Assembly: GCA_003427395.1 (NCBI GenBank)
Contig: BFEA01000878.1
Span: 360,321 to 405,416, forward strand
DNA length: 45,096 nucleotides
Reading direction: 5' to 3'
DNA from: Chara braunii
Taxonomy: Eukaryota; Streptophyta; Charophyceae; Charales; Characeae
Of this stretch, positions 1 to 11,370 are shown piece by piece. How positions within the stretch are numbered: position 1 is the stretch's first letter; each line of letters begins with the position of its first letter. The position numbers were made by a program, and so were the translations under genes. Under the pieces are notes generated by a model, which was not told the DNA's origin, ran no database searches, and saw only the letters and a list, made by a program, of their open reading frames with translations.

Positions 1-93
<93 letters not shown>
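1..93. repeat. (CT)n microsatellite
   Basis: Almost pure CT dinucleotide repeat with one T interruption near position 72. It reaches the window edge, so its true length is unknown. Confidence 0.98.
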
Positions 94-94
<1 letters not shown>

Positions 95-442
95 GGTGCA
101 CCACCGAACTGTTGAACCCACGACATGCTAGTTTCATGATGACATCTCTTTTTCTTTAAGAAATAAAAAAATAGAGAAAACGAACACAGATTCGAACGCA
201 CATACGAGAGTCATCGATGATGAGCTTGTTCGTCGGAATCCAGGAAACGGCGACGGGTGAAGTGGGAGCGGGTGAGGTGGGGGGGGAGAAGGGGTACGAT
301 GACCTTCTCTCTCTCTCCCCCTTTCTCTGTCTCTCTCTCTCGTGTGCGTGTGCGAGCATTTGGTTTTTTGCGCCCCATCCGATCGGTCGCCTGGCCGGCA
401 CCTCTGCGTCTTTTTCCCATCCTTTCTCTCTCTCTCTTTTTA
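94..442. other. Non-coding, CT-rich flank
   Basis: No gene is supported here. From about 300 the plus strand is pyrimidine-rich with short CT runs. Apparent reading frames are low-complexity Ser/Pro/Leu or Arg/Glu products of that bias. Confidence 0.6.
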
Positions 443-835
443 TCTTGCGCACATCCCGACTTCCCTCACCTCTTCCGTTGCCATCCCGACTTCTCTCCCC
501 CGTCCCTCCTCCTATCTGCACTTGTCCATCCATCTCGACTTCCCTTCTCCGATCTGCACTTGCCTCTCCATCCCGACTTCCGACTTCCCTTGCCTCTTCC
601 GTTGCCATCCCGACTTCCCTCCCTCATCCCTCCTTCGATTCGCACTTGTCTATCCATCACGACTTCCCTCCTGCGATCCACACTTGCCTCTCCATCCCGA
701 CTTCCCTCCCCATCCCGACTTTCCTTCCCGACCCGTCTTCCCGCCCCATCCCGACTTCTCTCTTCATCCCGATTTCCCTCCCCTTCCCGACCTCCCTCCC
801 CGTCCCTCCTTCGATCCCGTCTTCCCCTCCCCGCT
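443..835. repeat. Degenerate CATCCCGACTTCCCTC minisatellite
   Basis: The motif CATCCCGACTTCCCTC recurs many times with spacers of varying length (TTCGATC, TGCACTTG and similar). The result is an almost pure polypyrimidine plus strand. Translated frames contain HPDFPP-like repeats, which are the repeat itself and not a protein. Confidence 0.85.
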
Positions 836-974
836 GTCGACTTTCATCCCCATGGTGATCAAGCAGGGGACAGTGTTACAGCGGACCAATGTTTTTCCAT
901 CTTCGAACGCTAGAATCACGAACGATAATTGTGTGCACCTCAAAGTTCAAGGACGTATGAATGGACGGATTGAT

Positions 975-1010
975 GGAGGGAGGGAGGGAGGGAGGGAGGG
1001 AGGGAGGGAG
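975..1010. repeat. (GGGA)n microsatellite
   Basis: Tetranucleotide GGGA/GAGG repeated about eight times, followed by a looser ATGGA-rich stretch up to about 1120. No gene is visible around it. Confidence 0.95.
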
Positions 1011-1290
1011 AGAGGAAGGCATCGACACATGCATGGATGGACGGATCAATGTATGAATGAAGGAACATATCGACAAATGGAGAGATGGATAGATCAATGG
1101 AAGGATCAATGAATGGAGCTTCGACAGATGTACATGAATACACAAATGAAGAGATGGAGGACGGGACGCACAACGCTAAAGATTGCATGCACAACCGAAC
1201 GTTTCAAGATTATAAAGACAATGAGAGAGAAAAGGGACAAAGAGAGAGACACCAAAACATACCTCGGTCGCTCATGTCTGCCACGTTGGA

Positions 1291-1545
1291 ATTTCCCTCG
1301 CGTCCGAAGTCTGTCAGACGATGCAGCTATCGTCCCGCAAACGATGCACCTATCGTGAGTCAAGCGCAGTGAAAACTTGAACTCTGTCTACATGGAAAGG
1401 ACACAGTCCCGCCTGCCATAACAACTAGGTATTTCCCTCGCGTCCGAAGTCTGCCAGACGATGCACCTATCGTGAGTCAAGCGCAGTGGAAACTTGAACC
1501 CTGTCTACCTGGAAAGGACACGGTCCTGCCTGCCACAACAGCTAC
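1291..1545. repeat. 140-bp tandem duplication
   Basis: ATTTCCCTCGCGTCCGAAGTCTG begins both copies, at 1291 and 1431 (period 140). The first copy has an extra internal partial repeat of the GATGCACCTATCGT segment. Both copies contain the same GTGAGTCAAGCGCAGTG block and end in a CCTGCC-rich segment. No coding function is visible. Confidence 0.85.
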
Positions 1546-1800
1546 CATCTCACATTCGATGTCTGCATAATGGCAAAAGTGTTTTCTTTTATCCTCGTTG
1601 CAGGCCACTCTTTTTATACGTACGTGCGCCTGAGCCCCCCCTCCTCCTTCCCCTCACCCACCGCCTTTTCTTCCAACGCACCTCTTCTCCGTCTGTTCAC
1701 CATAGCCTCGCGTCGGCACGCAGGCATCGTGTCCACTCCCCCGCGCCCGTTGATACCCCGCTTGCACGTCGGTCTGCCCCGAACCCCCGGCGGCCGCAGG
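1546..1800. other. Unassigned spacer
   Basis: Pyrimidine-rich DNA with no recognisable gene, RNA or element end. Two overlapping plus-strand frames are open, but their Pro/Arg/Ser-rich products show no domain that I recognise. Confidence 0.4.
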
Positions 1801-1946
1801 CCCCACTTTCGAACTCTCGAGTTTTTCTACGCGCGCATGACCCGCTTTTGTTATCGCACGTGTGCACGACCAGCCGCCCGCTTCACCCCGCTTTCAAACT
1901 GTCGACTTTTCCTGCGCTCGCATGACCCACTTCAGTTACTGCACGT
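1801..1946. repeat. 61-bp direct repeat, period 85, ending at the LTR insertion point
   Basis: 1801-1861 and 1886-1946 are alignable along their length: CCCCACTTTCGAACTCTCGA against CCCCGCTTTCAAACTGTCGA at the left, and both end in GCACGT. The 5' LTR starts directly after the second copy, so CACGT (1942-1946) is the left half of the expected target-site duplication. The right half cannot be seen because the 3' LTR is truncated. Confidence 0.75.
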
Positions 1947-3051
1947 TGTTGGAAGGCTCGACATTCTGACCCTCCTTGGAGTGTCAAATTTGCCACACCG
2001 GTTTGACGTTCTGACCTGCGGGGTAAGACGTACCACACTAGCCCAATTTGATGGAACAACGGTCTTGTCCGCTCTGTTCAACGGAAAGAGGTTGTTCTAC
2101 GGGTTATCAAACTCATTAGACCTGAGTCTTCTGACCTTTCCGTAGTCAATCCTGGTGAGACCCTACCGCTGAGTTTTTTTTTTCTTTCTTTCTTATTTAT
2201 TTTGTGAAGGACGAAAATAAAATAATAATCAGAGAAAATAATAAGCCGGCCTAAATGGCGACGGTACTGACATTGGTCAAGCCTAAATCCAGACCAGAGG
2301 GTGCCTGTCGGGGATGTATATGCAGCAGGGTCTGGGAACCAGCTCCACCAGCGGGACTACTGGACCTGGAATAAGCATCAACGGTAGTATCGTCGGAACT
2401 GGTCTATTTAGGTAGTACCTTACCTGGTTTCAGCGACTCGTACGCGTGTGCTCAGGTGCCACGTGTCGACAGGCTCAGCAGCCAGCTATCGGCCCAGGGA
2501 AACGGCCACTTGGTTGTTATAAGAGGGACTAGGGTTTGACTTTAGTAGTTCAATCTCAACACGCTCGAGTGTCGACTAACGCCGCGTGGCAGACAGAGTG
2601 CAACTTGCCGGGCAGCGACGGACACACACTCATGTTGAACTGCCACCTGGCGGTTACAAGAGCGGGGTTTTTTACTTTGTCCCTCAGGTTGAACACGCGG
2701 GGGTAATGCCGTAGCGCAGCCAAGGATACAGGCTCATGTGGCATACGTCTGACTGAGCGGACTGCCACGAAGTAGACCCAGTGAAACTTTCATTGAGCAA
2801 TCACAAGAGCTAAGGTTTGACTTACAACACATGTCCGAGACTCAGGCGTGTGCGGTGCTGCCAGTAGTGAGACGTGAAAAATACCGATTAGGTTAGCACT
2901 GTAATGAGTGTTATGAACGACAGTGAGTGAGACCTTCACGGTGAGGTATCCAAAAAAGGGGGGGTTCATGATTATGCGAAAGAGAAGCAGGAACAGAGAG
3001 GAGGGCACTGATCTAGCGTGGTATGAGAGAAGAGAGAAAGAGAGGAGAGAA

Positions 3052-3502
3052 GGTTAACAACAGTCGTATTTTTCATCACCACTTCAAAACACCGTTCACC
3101 ACTTCAGCCTGCCTTAACAGGTGGTTTTCAGGGTTTTCGGACCTTTCGCCACTTCAAGACCATTCAGGTCTGAAAATCATGAATGGTCCTGAAGTGGTGA
3201 AAGCTCCGATCATCCTGAAAACCACCTGTTTAGGCAGGCTGCATCCTCAAGTGGTGAAGGGTGGTTTTCATGGTCTTCAGACCTTTCACCACTTCAGGAC
3301 CATTCANNATTTTCANACTGCCCAAAACTCTCACTTGACCACTTCAGGACACCCTTCACCACTTCAGGATACAGCCTGCCTAAACAAGTGGTTTTCAAGG
3401 TCTTCGGACTTTTCACCACTTCAAAACCATTCAGGATTTTCAGACTGCCCAAAACTCTCACTTCAGAATTTTCATTCCTGAATTTTCAGCTACCCGATAA
3501 CC
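3052..3502. mobile_element. Foldback element inserted in the 5' LTR
   Basis: Present in the 5' LTR but missing at the matching place in the 3' LTR (between about 12491 and 12500), so it arrived after the element. About 3108-3178 and 3170-3240 are inverted copies: GCCTGCCTTAACAGGTGG against GCCTGCCTAAACAGGTGG after reverse complementing. The right half repeats the TTCACCACTTCAGGACC block several times. Possible ends are GGTTAAC and GATAACC; exact borders are uncertain by about 10 bases. Ns at 3307, 3308 and 3316 show assembly trouble in this structure. Confidence 0.7.
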
Positions 3503-4617
3503 GCTTGTGAAAGACAGAGGAATGAGCGAGAGAGGTGTTGTCTGCAACAATCAGTGAACCAATAAAAGATTAGTGGATTGTAGCTAATTAAGTTGTGGAC
3601 TGTCAGACTGCAGCTGATTGGGTCAGAGGCCACCAGACTGTAGTTGGTCAGGTTCATGTCCATTAATCTTCAAGTTCTCGACCCACTAGTTGTTGCTGTC
3701 AACCAGACTAATTAGATCACTGATTATGTGAGCAACTGAACGACGATGATGAGACCGGCCTACAGATCAAGTGGTAATCAGGCAAATGGACTCTTGTCTC
3801 TTGGAAATCAGGCTCCATACACTCTTCCTTCCCGTGATCGGTGTCTACTCAGGTAATTATGATCTCCCAGCTTGCAAATGAGATGATGATCTGACATCAG
3901 ACTAACCGCCTGTCTCGTTTGTCTTTTTGGATCTCCCCTCAATCTCATCTTTGAGTCATCTTTGAGGATGCTATCAACTACTAACTAACCGTGAACTTCC
4001 CTCGCCGGATCTTTGGTACAGATTTGCATCGCACATCTGCAAGTTTATGAGTCTGAGCATGGGAGCACTCAGAGAGTAAGTGAAAATAATGAAAGCAATA
4101 AATTTCATCTGTCCATATTGATTTATAATGGGACGAGAGGAGATCATATTGAGTGATTCCAATCCCAACACCAGTATTGGTATTAATTATTAATTATTTA
4201 ATATTTATTTACTTTGAACGTCTGTTGTAGTAGATGGACGTCCGCCAGTCTAAAAAACAGCGCAATTGAGTACAAGGAGCGCGGGTATATAGTGCAAAAT
4301 GGGAGATTGATTACCCAAATAACACTGAACAAATTAATCTAGCCTGCTTTTCGTAGAAAGATTCACTCACTATTGTGTGTGGATCTGAGTCTCCCCTTTC
4401 CAATCAGGTCAATAGTCAAATACTATGTTTAATGGATATGGCGCCACCTTCCGCGTCACGTTCATTTATCATTACATTCGTTTCAGCAAAGAGAAATGTG
4501 GGGGGAAAGAAAAAGAGGCATGCAAATAAGATACTAGTAGGACGTGAAGCTTAACTACCACTTTTGTATTGAAGATCGACAAGATTCATTGTAGTCAACT
4601 TAAGCCTAACTGTTGCC

Positions 4618-4685
4618 AGAGAAAGAGAGAGAGAGAGAGAGAGACAGACAGAGAGACAGAAAGACAGACAGAGATAGAGAGAGGG
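4618..4685. repeat. (GA)n / GACA microsatellite in the 5' LTR
   Basis: GA repeats followed by GACA/GATA variants. The matching site in the 3' LTR (13603-13654) is a 52-base poly(A) run, so this position mutated independently in the two LTRs. Confidence 0.9.
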
Positions 4686-5679
4686 AAAGAGATACCTACC
4701 TGACCGAGAACAGGGGAAAGGGTTGAGGGAGTCTTAGATGGGAGTTTCCGAACAAAATTTTGACACGATGGTGTATTGATAATCGTAACTTTTGATTGGA
4801 GGCATGTTTTGGAGATTTGTTTCCGCATGCTTCAAGGACACTGAAAGACGCGAAGATTGACCGTTGCGATCTTCGTTTTTATAACGCCATTACATCATTA
4901 GAGTCGGTCTTCTGACCCGTGAGTGATTTTCTTATTTTGAAATTATTTCAATATATGAAGTCATGTGATGAGATACCCTTGTAAGGAGCCCAATCACGGG
5001 CGATCATTGGAGCCACAAGTGTTCTTTTGAGAGGACTGCACTGTTTCTCCTCTCATTGGTTGAGGAAAGAGATTTTTTATTTATTTATTTTCTTTTATTG
5101 CAGTGCACGAGACCTTGATACTTCATGATCAAGGAGGTCCTTGCTTGGCCACGTGGTTGCAGACAGTATCTGTTTGCCCAGACTTATGATAGTCACCACC
5201 ATGCTGCTAGAAGTTGTGATTGAGCGACTACCGCTTGATCATATGTTAGCGGCAATGTAAGAGAAGGTCTCAAGTGGAAGCTGCGAATGTTGAGTATCCT
5301 TAAATCACTTATTATTATTATTTTTTGTGTGTGAGTCATCTAATTGGTTGATCACCGATTCATGTGTCAAGCGACACACTGACCCTAAGTGAAGGCCATA
5401 TGTTGTACACCACTGCGACATTCGAGAATAGTGATATATTTTATTTATTTTATTATATTCGGTGATCAGCTTCTGATTGGCTGATCACACACACTCTGCG
5501 ATGTCCGGGCCCTAAGTGAAGGCCAAGTATGATCAGGGTGTCGTAATGCAAGAGAGAACATTTAATTAATCTTATTTATTTATTTAAATTTATTTATGTA
5601 TTTAATTTTGGATCTAGATCAGCCATTGTTCGACTAGTCACTTCTCAGCTCATCAACGACATGATTGACACAAGTTAAG

Positions 5680-5975
5680 GCCCCTGTGTAGTATTTGAAT
5701 AAAGGCTAAGCGAAACTGCACTCTGTGTTCCATTTGCGCAGGGAAAGAGCAACATTACAATCTCGTGTTCAATTCGAACAGGTAGAAGCAGGGCTGCACT
5801 TTGTATTCTAGTTGAACAAGGATGACGCAGAATGCACCTCTGTGCAGTATTTGAACAGGTTTTGTGCAGGCTGCGTCCTTGTATTGTATATGAGTTGGGA
5901 CATCACTGGTTGCACCCATGTGTGGTATTTGAGCAAGGGAGCATGCCGGTTACACCCCTGTGCAGTACACGAATG
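5680..5975. repeat. 39-bp degenerate repeat array in the 5' LTR
   Basis: About eight units of 38-40 bp, each containing a variant of TGCACCCCTGTGCAGTATTTGAACAGG. Each has a 5' CAC/GCAC start and a TTGAACAGG-like core. The same array occurs in the 3' LTR at 14690-14990, so it was part of the ancestral LTR. Confidence 0.75.
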
Positions 5976-6821
5976 AAAAGGGAGGGGATAAATGTATAGA
6001 CATCTTGTTGGATATTTCTGTAAAACTCAAGTTCCCGTTGTGCCTTGCACAATGAATAAATGAGACTTCGGCAGTACGGTACTACATGTTGTATACGGCG
6101 AGTGACGACTTGACTGAGAACAGAAACGACAAAGTGAACGAAAATCAACTTGTTCGAGGTCAGACTCAAGACAGGGAACAAATAGAATCTATCTAAGGAA
6201 AAGTCTCGGCACTCTAAGCAGTGCACACGTTGTTGAAATCAGGCTCAATGCAGTGATCAGAGTACCTCCATGAGTGAGCGGATCTTGTGTAGTAATCAGC
6301 GTGTCACTTTGAATAAGGACTGGGTTCATGCAGTGAAGGCAGATTAAGGCTAAACACTATGAAGTAACCAGAACATCAAACAGAGTGCAGCCTAATTCTG
6401 AATAGACCCAGAATAGAAAACGGGGGTTGATCCAGATAAAAGAAAATTGAATGGAGTAAATGAAATGTAACACGCACGTGGTAAGACTTCAGTGACACAT
6501 GTTGTGACAGCAGTCAAAGATGAAGCAGTAGATCACATAACCTTCAGTAGGATCAGACTCCATGCAGTATTTGGGTACTATTTGGATAAAGCCAGTCAAG
6601 AGCATATCAGAGTCATGACCTATATTTAAACCAGACTCGAGACCTGTGTTCGAACCAGACTTAAGACGGATAATCAAGTCGAACTCGGATCACTCTCAAG
6701 TTTCACTTATAGAATCGGTTCATGCATACCTCTGAACCAAACTTAGTCGCATACTCTAATCGGATTCATGCATTCCTTCAAGTGAGACTTGAATGCATAT
6801 TATGATCAAACACAGAGGTTG

Positions 6822-6828
6822 TATAAAA
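6822..6828 (+). promoter_or_regulatory. Candidate LTR TATA box
   Basis: TATAAAA in GGTTGTATAAAAGACTC, kept as TATAAAG at 15836-15842 in the 3' LTR. If used, transcription would start near 6855 and leave about 1.9 kb of R plus U5. This is inferred from the motif only. Confidence 0.35.
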
Positions 6829-7454
6829 GACTCAATTACATAAGGACCTCAATTGCAAAACTGAGTGCAATCTTCTCCAAGTTTCTCAATCAAGCCTACA
6901 TGCCCACTCAGTTCAGTTTCACCTTATAAGGTTCAGTTCAGTTCGAGTGCGTTCACTTCAGACTCTACGAAAATAATTCAATTTCAGTCAATTCATACCA
7001 GATTCAGTGAATTTTGTTTGGTCTTTGTAAGCTCGGATGAACTTCGGTGAACTCAGTATCTGTGAGTTAAGTGCAACATCAGTGAACTCTCGAGTTCAGT
7101 TCAAAGATATAGTTTTGTCCAGAAACGCAAGGTAAGTCCCAAAGCGGTACATACCAAAAGTTCAGTGAAGTTCTCACCCCGACAATCAGTGTCGTCCTCA
7201 CCGTCAAACGTAGTAAGTTTCATTCACAGTTTTCACTGCAATTTTTATCAGATCTCGATCACAGTTCTCCATGCGAGTCCCAATAAATTTCAGCTCAGAA
7301 TCTTAATGAATTTTCATGAATCGTTCAGATCAATTTTTCACTGTTTTCAGTTATTTCTACGAATCTTTGGATTCAGCATAATTTTCGTTAAAAATCTCAG
7401 CAAGTTCAGCTCGGATACAATAAATTGGATCCAGTCTTCTTTTCAGTATCAGTA

Positions 7455-7711
7455 AGTGAGATCAGTTTCATCTCTTGAAGTTCAGTTCAGTTCCATTAAG
7501 TTCAGTGAGATCAGTTCCATCTCTTCAAGTTCTGTTCAGTTATAGTTCGTTCAGTGAGATCAGTTTCAGGTTCATCTATTCAAGTTCAGTTCAGTTCTAG
7601 TAAGTTCAGTGAGATCAGTTTCATCTCTTCAAGTTCAGTTCAGTTACAGTACGTTCAGTGAGATCAATTTCAGTTTCATCTCTTCCAGTTCAATCTAGTT
7701 TTCAGTAAGTT
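7455..7711. repeat. About 50-bp tandem array (five units) in the 5' LTR
   Basis: Five units of 49-56 bp start AGTGAGATCAGTTTC, carry TCATCTCTTCAAGTTCAG, and end in AGTAAGTTC or AGTACGTTC. The surrounding 6880-7860 is rich in the GTTCAGTTCAG motif. It lies in the part absent from the truncated 3' LTR. Confidence 0.85.
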
Positions 7712-7954
7712 CAGCTCAGCCTCTGAGAATTCAGTTTCATCTCAGTAAGTCGGTTCAACATTGGTTTTGTATTTAAGTGTGGCCTTAGGGAAAGCTTCAG
7801 TTCAGTTCAACTCTCAGTTCAGTGCCAGCTAATTTGATTCAGTCTCATTTTCAATGAGTTCAATCTCGGTGAACGAATTACTAAGCTCAGTCAAGACTCA
7901 GTGATCAGGCTCAACAGATTGTGTTTTCAAGAAATGTAGTCGGGTCACAGCGGA

Positions 7955-8185
7955 TAGTTTCCGGTGACAGCAACGATAATGCTGGCTGCAGCGGGAGGCC
8001 CCGGTGGTAGCAGCGACAACGCTGGGCACGACGGACAGTTTCAGTGACAACAGCAATAATGCTGGCCGCAGCGGGAGGTCCTGGTGGTAGCGGCAGCGAT
8101 GTTCGTGACAGCACGCAATCTCGGTGACAGCAGCAGTAGTGCTGGTCATAGCGGGCTCTCCTGGTGGCAGCAACGACAACACAGT
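7955..8185. repeat. GC-rich tandem array near the 5' LTR end
   Basis: About three diverged units, each with GTGACAGCAACGATAATGCT, then GCAGCGGGAGG, then GGTGGTAGCAGCGAC. Both strands give open but repetitive frames (His/Arg/Leu on the minus strand), which I read as repeat artefacts. Confidence 0.75.
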
Positions 8186-8804
8186 GAGTGTCATCAGTAT
8201 TCAGTAAGACCGATCATGTGATAAGTGAGTAGTCTCAATATCAGTAGTATTTGAGGACAGTGGACTCAAGAGAGGATATTTATTTTAGCATGACAGAATC
8301 TCATATCTCGAGCAGAGCAGACTCATGACTTGAGGGGGGAGAGAAAGTTGACTACAAGAACAATGGTTCTAAGTTCTGTCTGTTCGTTTTGTGACCTTGA
8401 TGCGATAAAGAGCTCTCCTCTTCTCTCACATGAGCTTGTTGATCTTGTCTTGTCAAGTTGGTAAGTGTCATGCCTATTGATTTTTTTTTCAGTTATTGTC
8501 TGCTCATGTCACAGTTCTCTATCTTAAATGGCATTATGATGTGCGTGTATGCTATTTGATTATTCAGTTCTTATTATTAAATTATCATTGTTGTTATGAA
8601 TCATAATCAAAGATTCCTAAGACCGAGGACCGGCGAAGACCGCAATTGAAGGGTCTCGTTCGAAGCGGGACGCACACAACAGGAAGGGATTTGCTTTATT
8701 TAATTTATTTTATTTATTGCAAACGATATTCGAATCCTCTGTGACAGTCTGTTGGCTTTCCGGTCGCCTAAAGAGGCCCGACTAGAAAAAAGTGCGACAA
8801 AAAA

Positions 8805-8822
8805 TGACGCCGTTGTCGGGGA
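8805..8822 (+). other. Primer-binding site, tRNA-Asp type
   Basis: TGACGCCGTTGTCGGGGA matches TGGCGCCGTTGCCGGGGA, the complement of the plant tRNA-Asp 3' end, at 16 of 18 bases. Both differences are transitions. It sits five bases after the LTR terminus GCGACA and fixes the 5' LTR end. First-strand cDNA would be primed here. Confidence 0.75.
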
Positions 8823-10794
8823 CATGAAAATATTTTCGTGTCTGGAACGATCCTGGGTCATCATCGTCATCTTTGAGCTTTGATTAGGGCGTGAGAACTG
8901 TTGATAATATTTTGAACTTCATATAAATTTCATTATTCTCATTGAGTCTCGATTCTCTTGAGGATCACAGTCACTAACTGTGTTGCATTTCTTGATATGT
9001 GAGATACTCTCTTGGACTGGAGAATGAAAATGACATTGATTGATGGAGAAGATCAGACTTGATCAAAGGTATGCCTTATAAACCCTTGACATCCTTGATC
9101 AAAGGTATGCCTTATAGTGAATTTCGAATGCTCTCGAGCAAAGCATCCTTGAGAAACTGGAAAAAAAAAGGAGAATTTCAATGCATCTTTCTTGAGACTG
9201 ACTGAAGGTCTCTTGCAAGTGCTTGATGCTGGTTATCTTGTTGTTGTTCAGTGCCTCATGACACTGAAGTGACGTCTTCTGATAAATGTTTGTCATGTTA
9301 CTTGGGGCATGGACTGCCTGATTGTGGGTTTTTAGATATTTGTCTGATTGTCTGTGTTTGGGATTATATCTTCTCTGACCTAAAGATGCATTGGTTGTCG
9401 GGGTTAGCCAGAGCCTTACCGCAGTAGTTTATAATCTGATGGGGTTAGAAGGAACCCGACGCGAATGTCAAATTCTGTAGTTGATTGGGTTAAGACTCCG
9501 GGAGTCTGGCCTGTGAGGTCAAAAGGGGTCAGTTGGAACCCTACCACAGTCAGAGGTTGCAAGCCAATGAGGTTTGCCAGAGCCTGGAACCGTGGTTAGA
9601 CTGGATCCCACGTTCAAAAATTTGAGCGGGGCAGCCAACGCCCTAGACCAAAAACTGGTGGGTGAGCCGGTCCCCGACCGCAATGGTCAAATCCGGGTAC
9701 AGGACAACTTGACTGACGGGAGGTCTACTGTCATAGGGTAACCAGACCCGATATAGTCTAGGTGTCCTGGCGAGAGTGCAAAAGGGTCATCATACTCGAG
9801 TAGTGGGTATGTTGGTCCCGACCTTGAGGCAGGTTAAAGGGGTCATCAAGACAAATCGTATGATTGGTCCTGGTCTGAGGCGGGCCGAATAAGGTATGTC
9901 AGACTGACGGGAGGTCTGTCATTTCCGGTCATTGGTGGGTCAAAACCAAGGCAATCAATAACTCTCTGGTGTAAGGAATTGTCCTGTAGTGTCTGTTGTT
10001 TTATTATTTTGTTATCTTGTTATTTTATTTAGGGTTTTATCTTGTCTACTTATTGCTTGGCTGTTAATTGTTGAGGAACTGCTTGTTAGGGACACAGTCT
10101 GTTGTCAGTGGAACTCGCTGTTTTGCAGGTGTATAAAGATTTACTTGAAGTTCTCAAGCCAGAGAAAATAAAAGGGGTTTGGTATCCCCTTCCTTTTATC
10201 TGAGAAGTTGAGGAGACGCCTCACCCGGATGAGAGAAAGAGAACAGGGTTTGGTATGCCCTATCCCCGGCATGGCAGACAAAATGAGTGTTAGAAGCATT
10301 GATATTAAATTGACAATATCCCCAACATTGCTGTCAAGATGAAGGATGAGGTAACTTTTCTGTTGTAAAAGTTCGGATAGGAATTAGATTTCAAAACTAC
10401 AAGAGGTCAAAGTCAGCAGCAGATCAAAAAGTAAAATATAATCCTTCTTAAATTTATTTGGTGGCCGACAAGTGGCCTGGTTCACAGGGAACCTGCATCC
10501 CCGGCCTCAAAGTACTCAAACTCTTAAGTCAGGGACGCTATGGGAAGGACCGAAACATCAAGAAAAGAGAAGATTCAGAAGTTGAGAGAAAAATCATGCT
10601 TATACATGATGTAAAGGATAACCATGAATTTGAGTTGAAGAAGTGTGAGAAGAAAGAAAATGCAGAAAAGAGTGCAGTCGCTGGGATGAGAAGAAGGGGA
10701 AACTGTATATGGGGTAGGAGGTGGTGGAATTGGCACAAGGGCCCTACTCGTCGTAGGGGTAATGGGGGCTCTGGGGAATACGGAGGGGAGGAGA

Positions 10795-11041
10795 GACTTG
10801 GGGTACCATAGCGCGTCTCAAATTTCTTTTGGAAGTACTCCATCTTAGTCGGCGACGAAGTTCTCTCGTACCAACTAGTGAGTGAGTGGCGCGGGTATGG
10901 TTTTGTGTAACCGTATCCTCGGACTTCCTCCTCTTCCTCCTCTGAACCGTACTCGCGCCTTGCACGAAGTGGCGGCTCTTCACGGGTCTTCACTGCCTTA
11001 CCACCTCTCCCTCTTCCCTGTCCTCTACGTCCCTCATGCAT
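10795..11041 (-). pseudogene. Possible captured gene fragment, RGG/acidic protein (unrecognised)
   Basis: The first 80 or so residues of a 167-residue minus-strand frame have protein-like composition: GRRGQGRGRGGK, then a run of six Glu, then a Tyr/Pro/Arg-rich part ending EYFQKKFETRYGTP. After that the frame becomes Ser/Phe/Leu-rich, the usual look of an antisense shadow. It is antisense to the retroelement. I do not recognise a family. It could be a host-gene fragment, an element-specific antisense ORF, or chance. Confidence 0.22.
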
Positions 11042-11370
11042 GGTGCGAAAGAAGTCACTATTGAGAGAGATGAAGAAAAAAGGTTTGCAGCGGTGAAGAT
11101 TAAGATTGAGAAAATGTTGTGAAGAATGAAAGGAAGAGGAAAGTAGCTATGCAGATCGCGCAGAGCTGTTGCACTATGGTAAAAAGGAAGACTGCGCTGC
11201 AAAAGAAAAGAGGAAGATGCGTGCGCTGCGGTAAGCTCGAGTCAACTGCTAGCGCAAAATTGTCATTGGAGTTCCACTACGGACTGTAGTAAAAATGGAT
11301 GAGTGCGCCCTTTATTCGTGTTGATTTATGCTAATTGCTTACTTATCTATTGGCCCAGCGGGGACACTGG

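Larger units (their letters stand above)
1947..8799 (+). repeat. 5' LTR (about 6.85 kb)
   Basis: Starts TGTTGGAAGG (TGTCGGAGGG in the other copy) and ends GTGCGACA. TGTCG and CGACA form the short terminal inverted repeat expected of LTRs. Positions 1947-6984 align with the 3' copy. The remaining 1.8 kb up to 8799 is assigned to the LTR only because the PBS lies at 8805. About 450 bp is a later insertion, leaving roughly 6.4 kb, which is at the extreme upper end of known LTR lengths. A TATAAAA at 6822 and a TATATA at about 4286 are present in both copies and are promoter candidates. Minus-strand frames around 5903-6226 are produced by the internal 39-bp repeat array. Confidence 0.72.

Noticed and set aside
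217-1112. Three overlapping plus-strand frames of 213-256 codons
   Set aside because: They follow the CT-rich minisatellite, and all frames are Ser/Pro/Leu/His low complexity.
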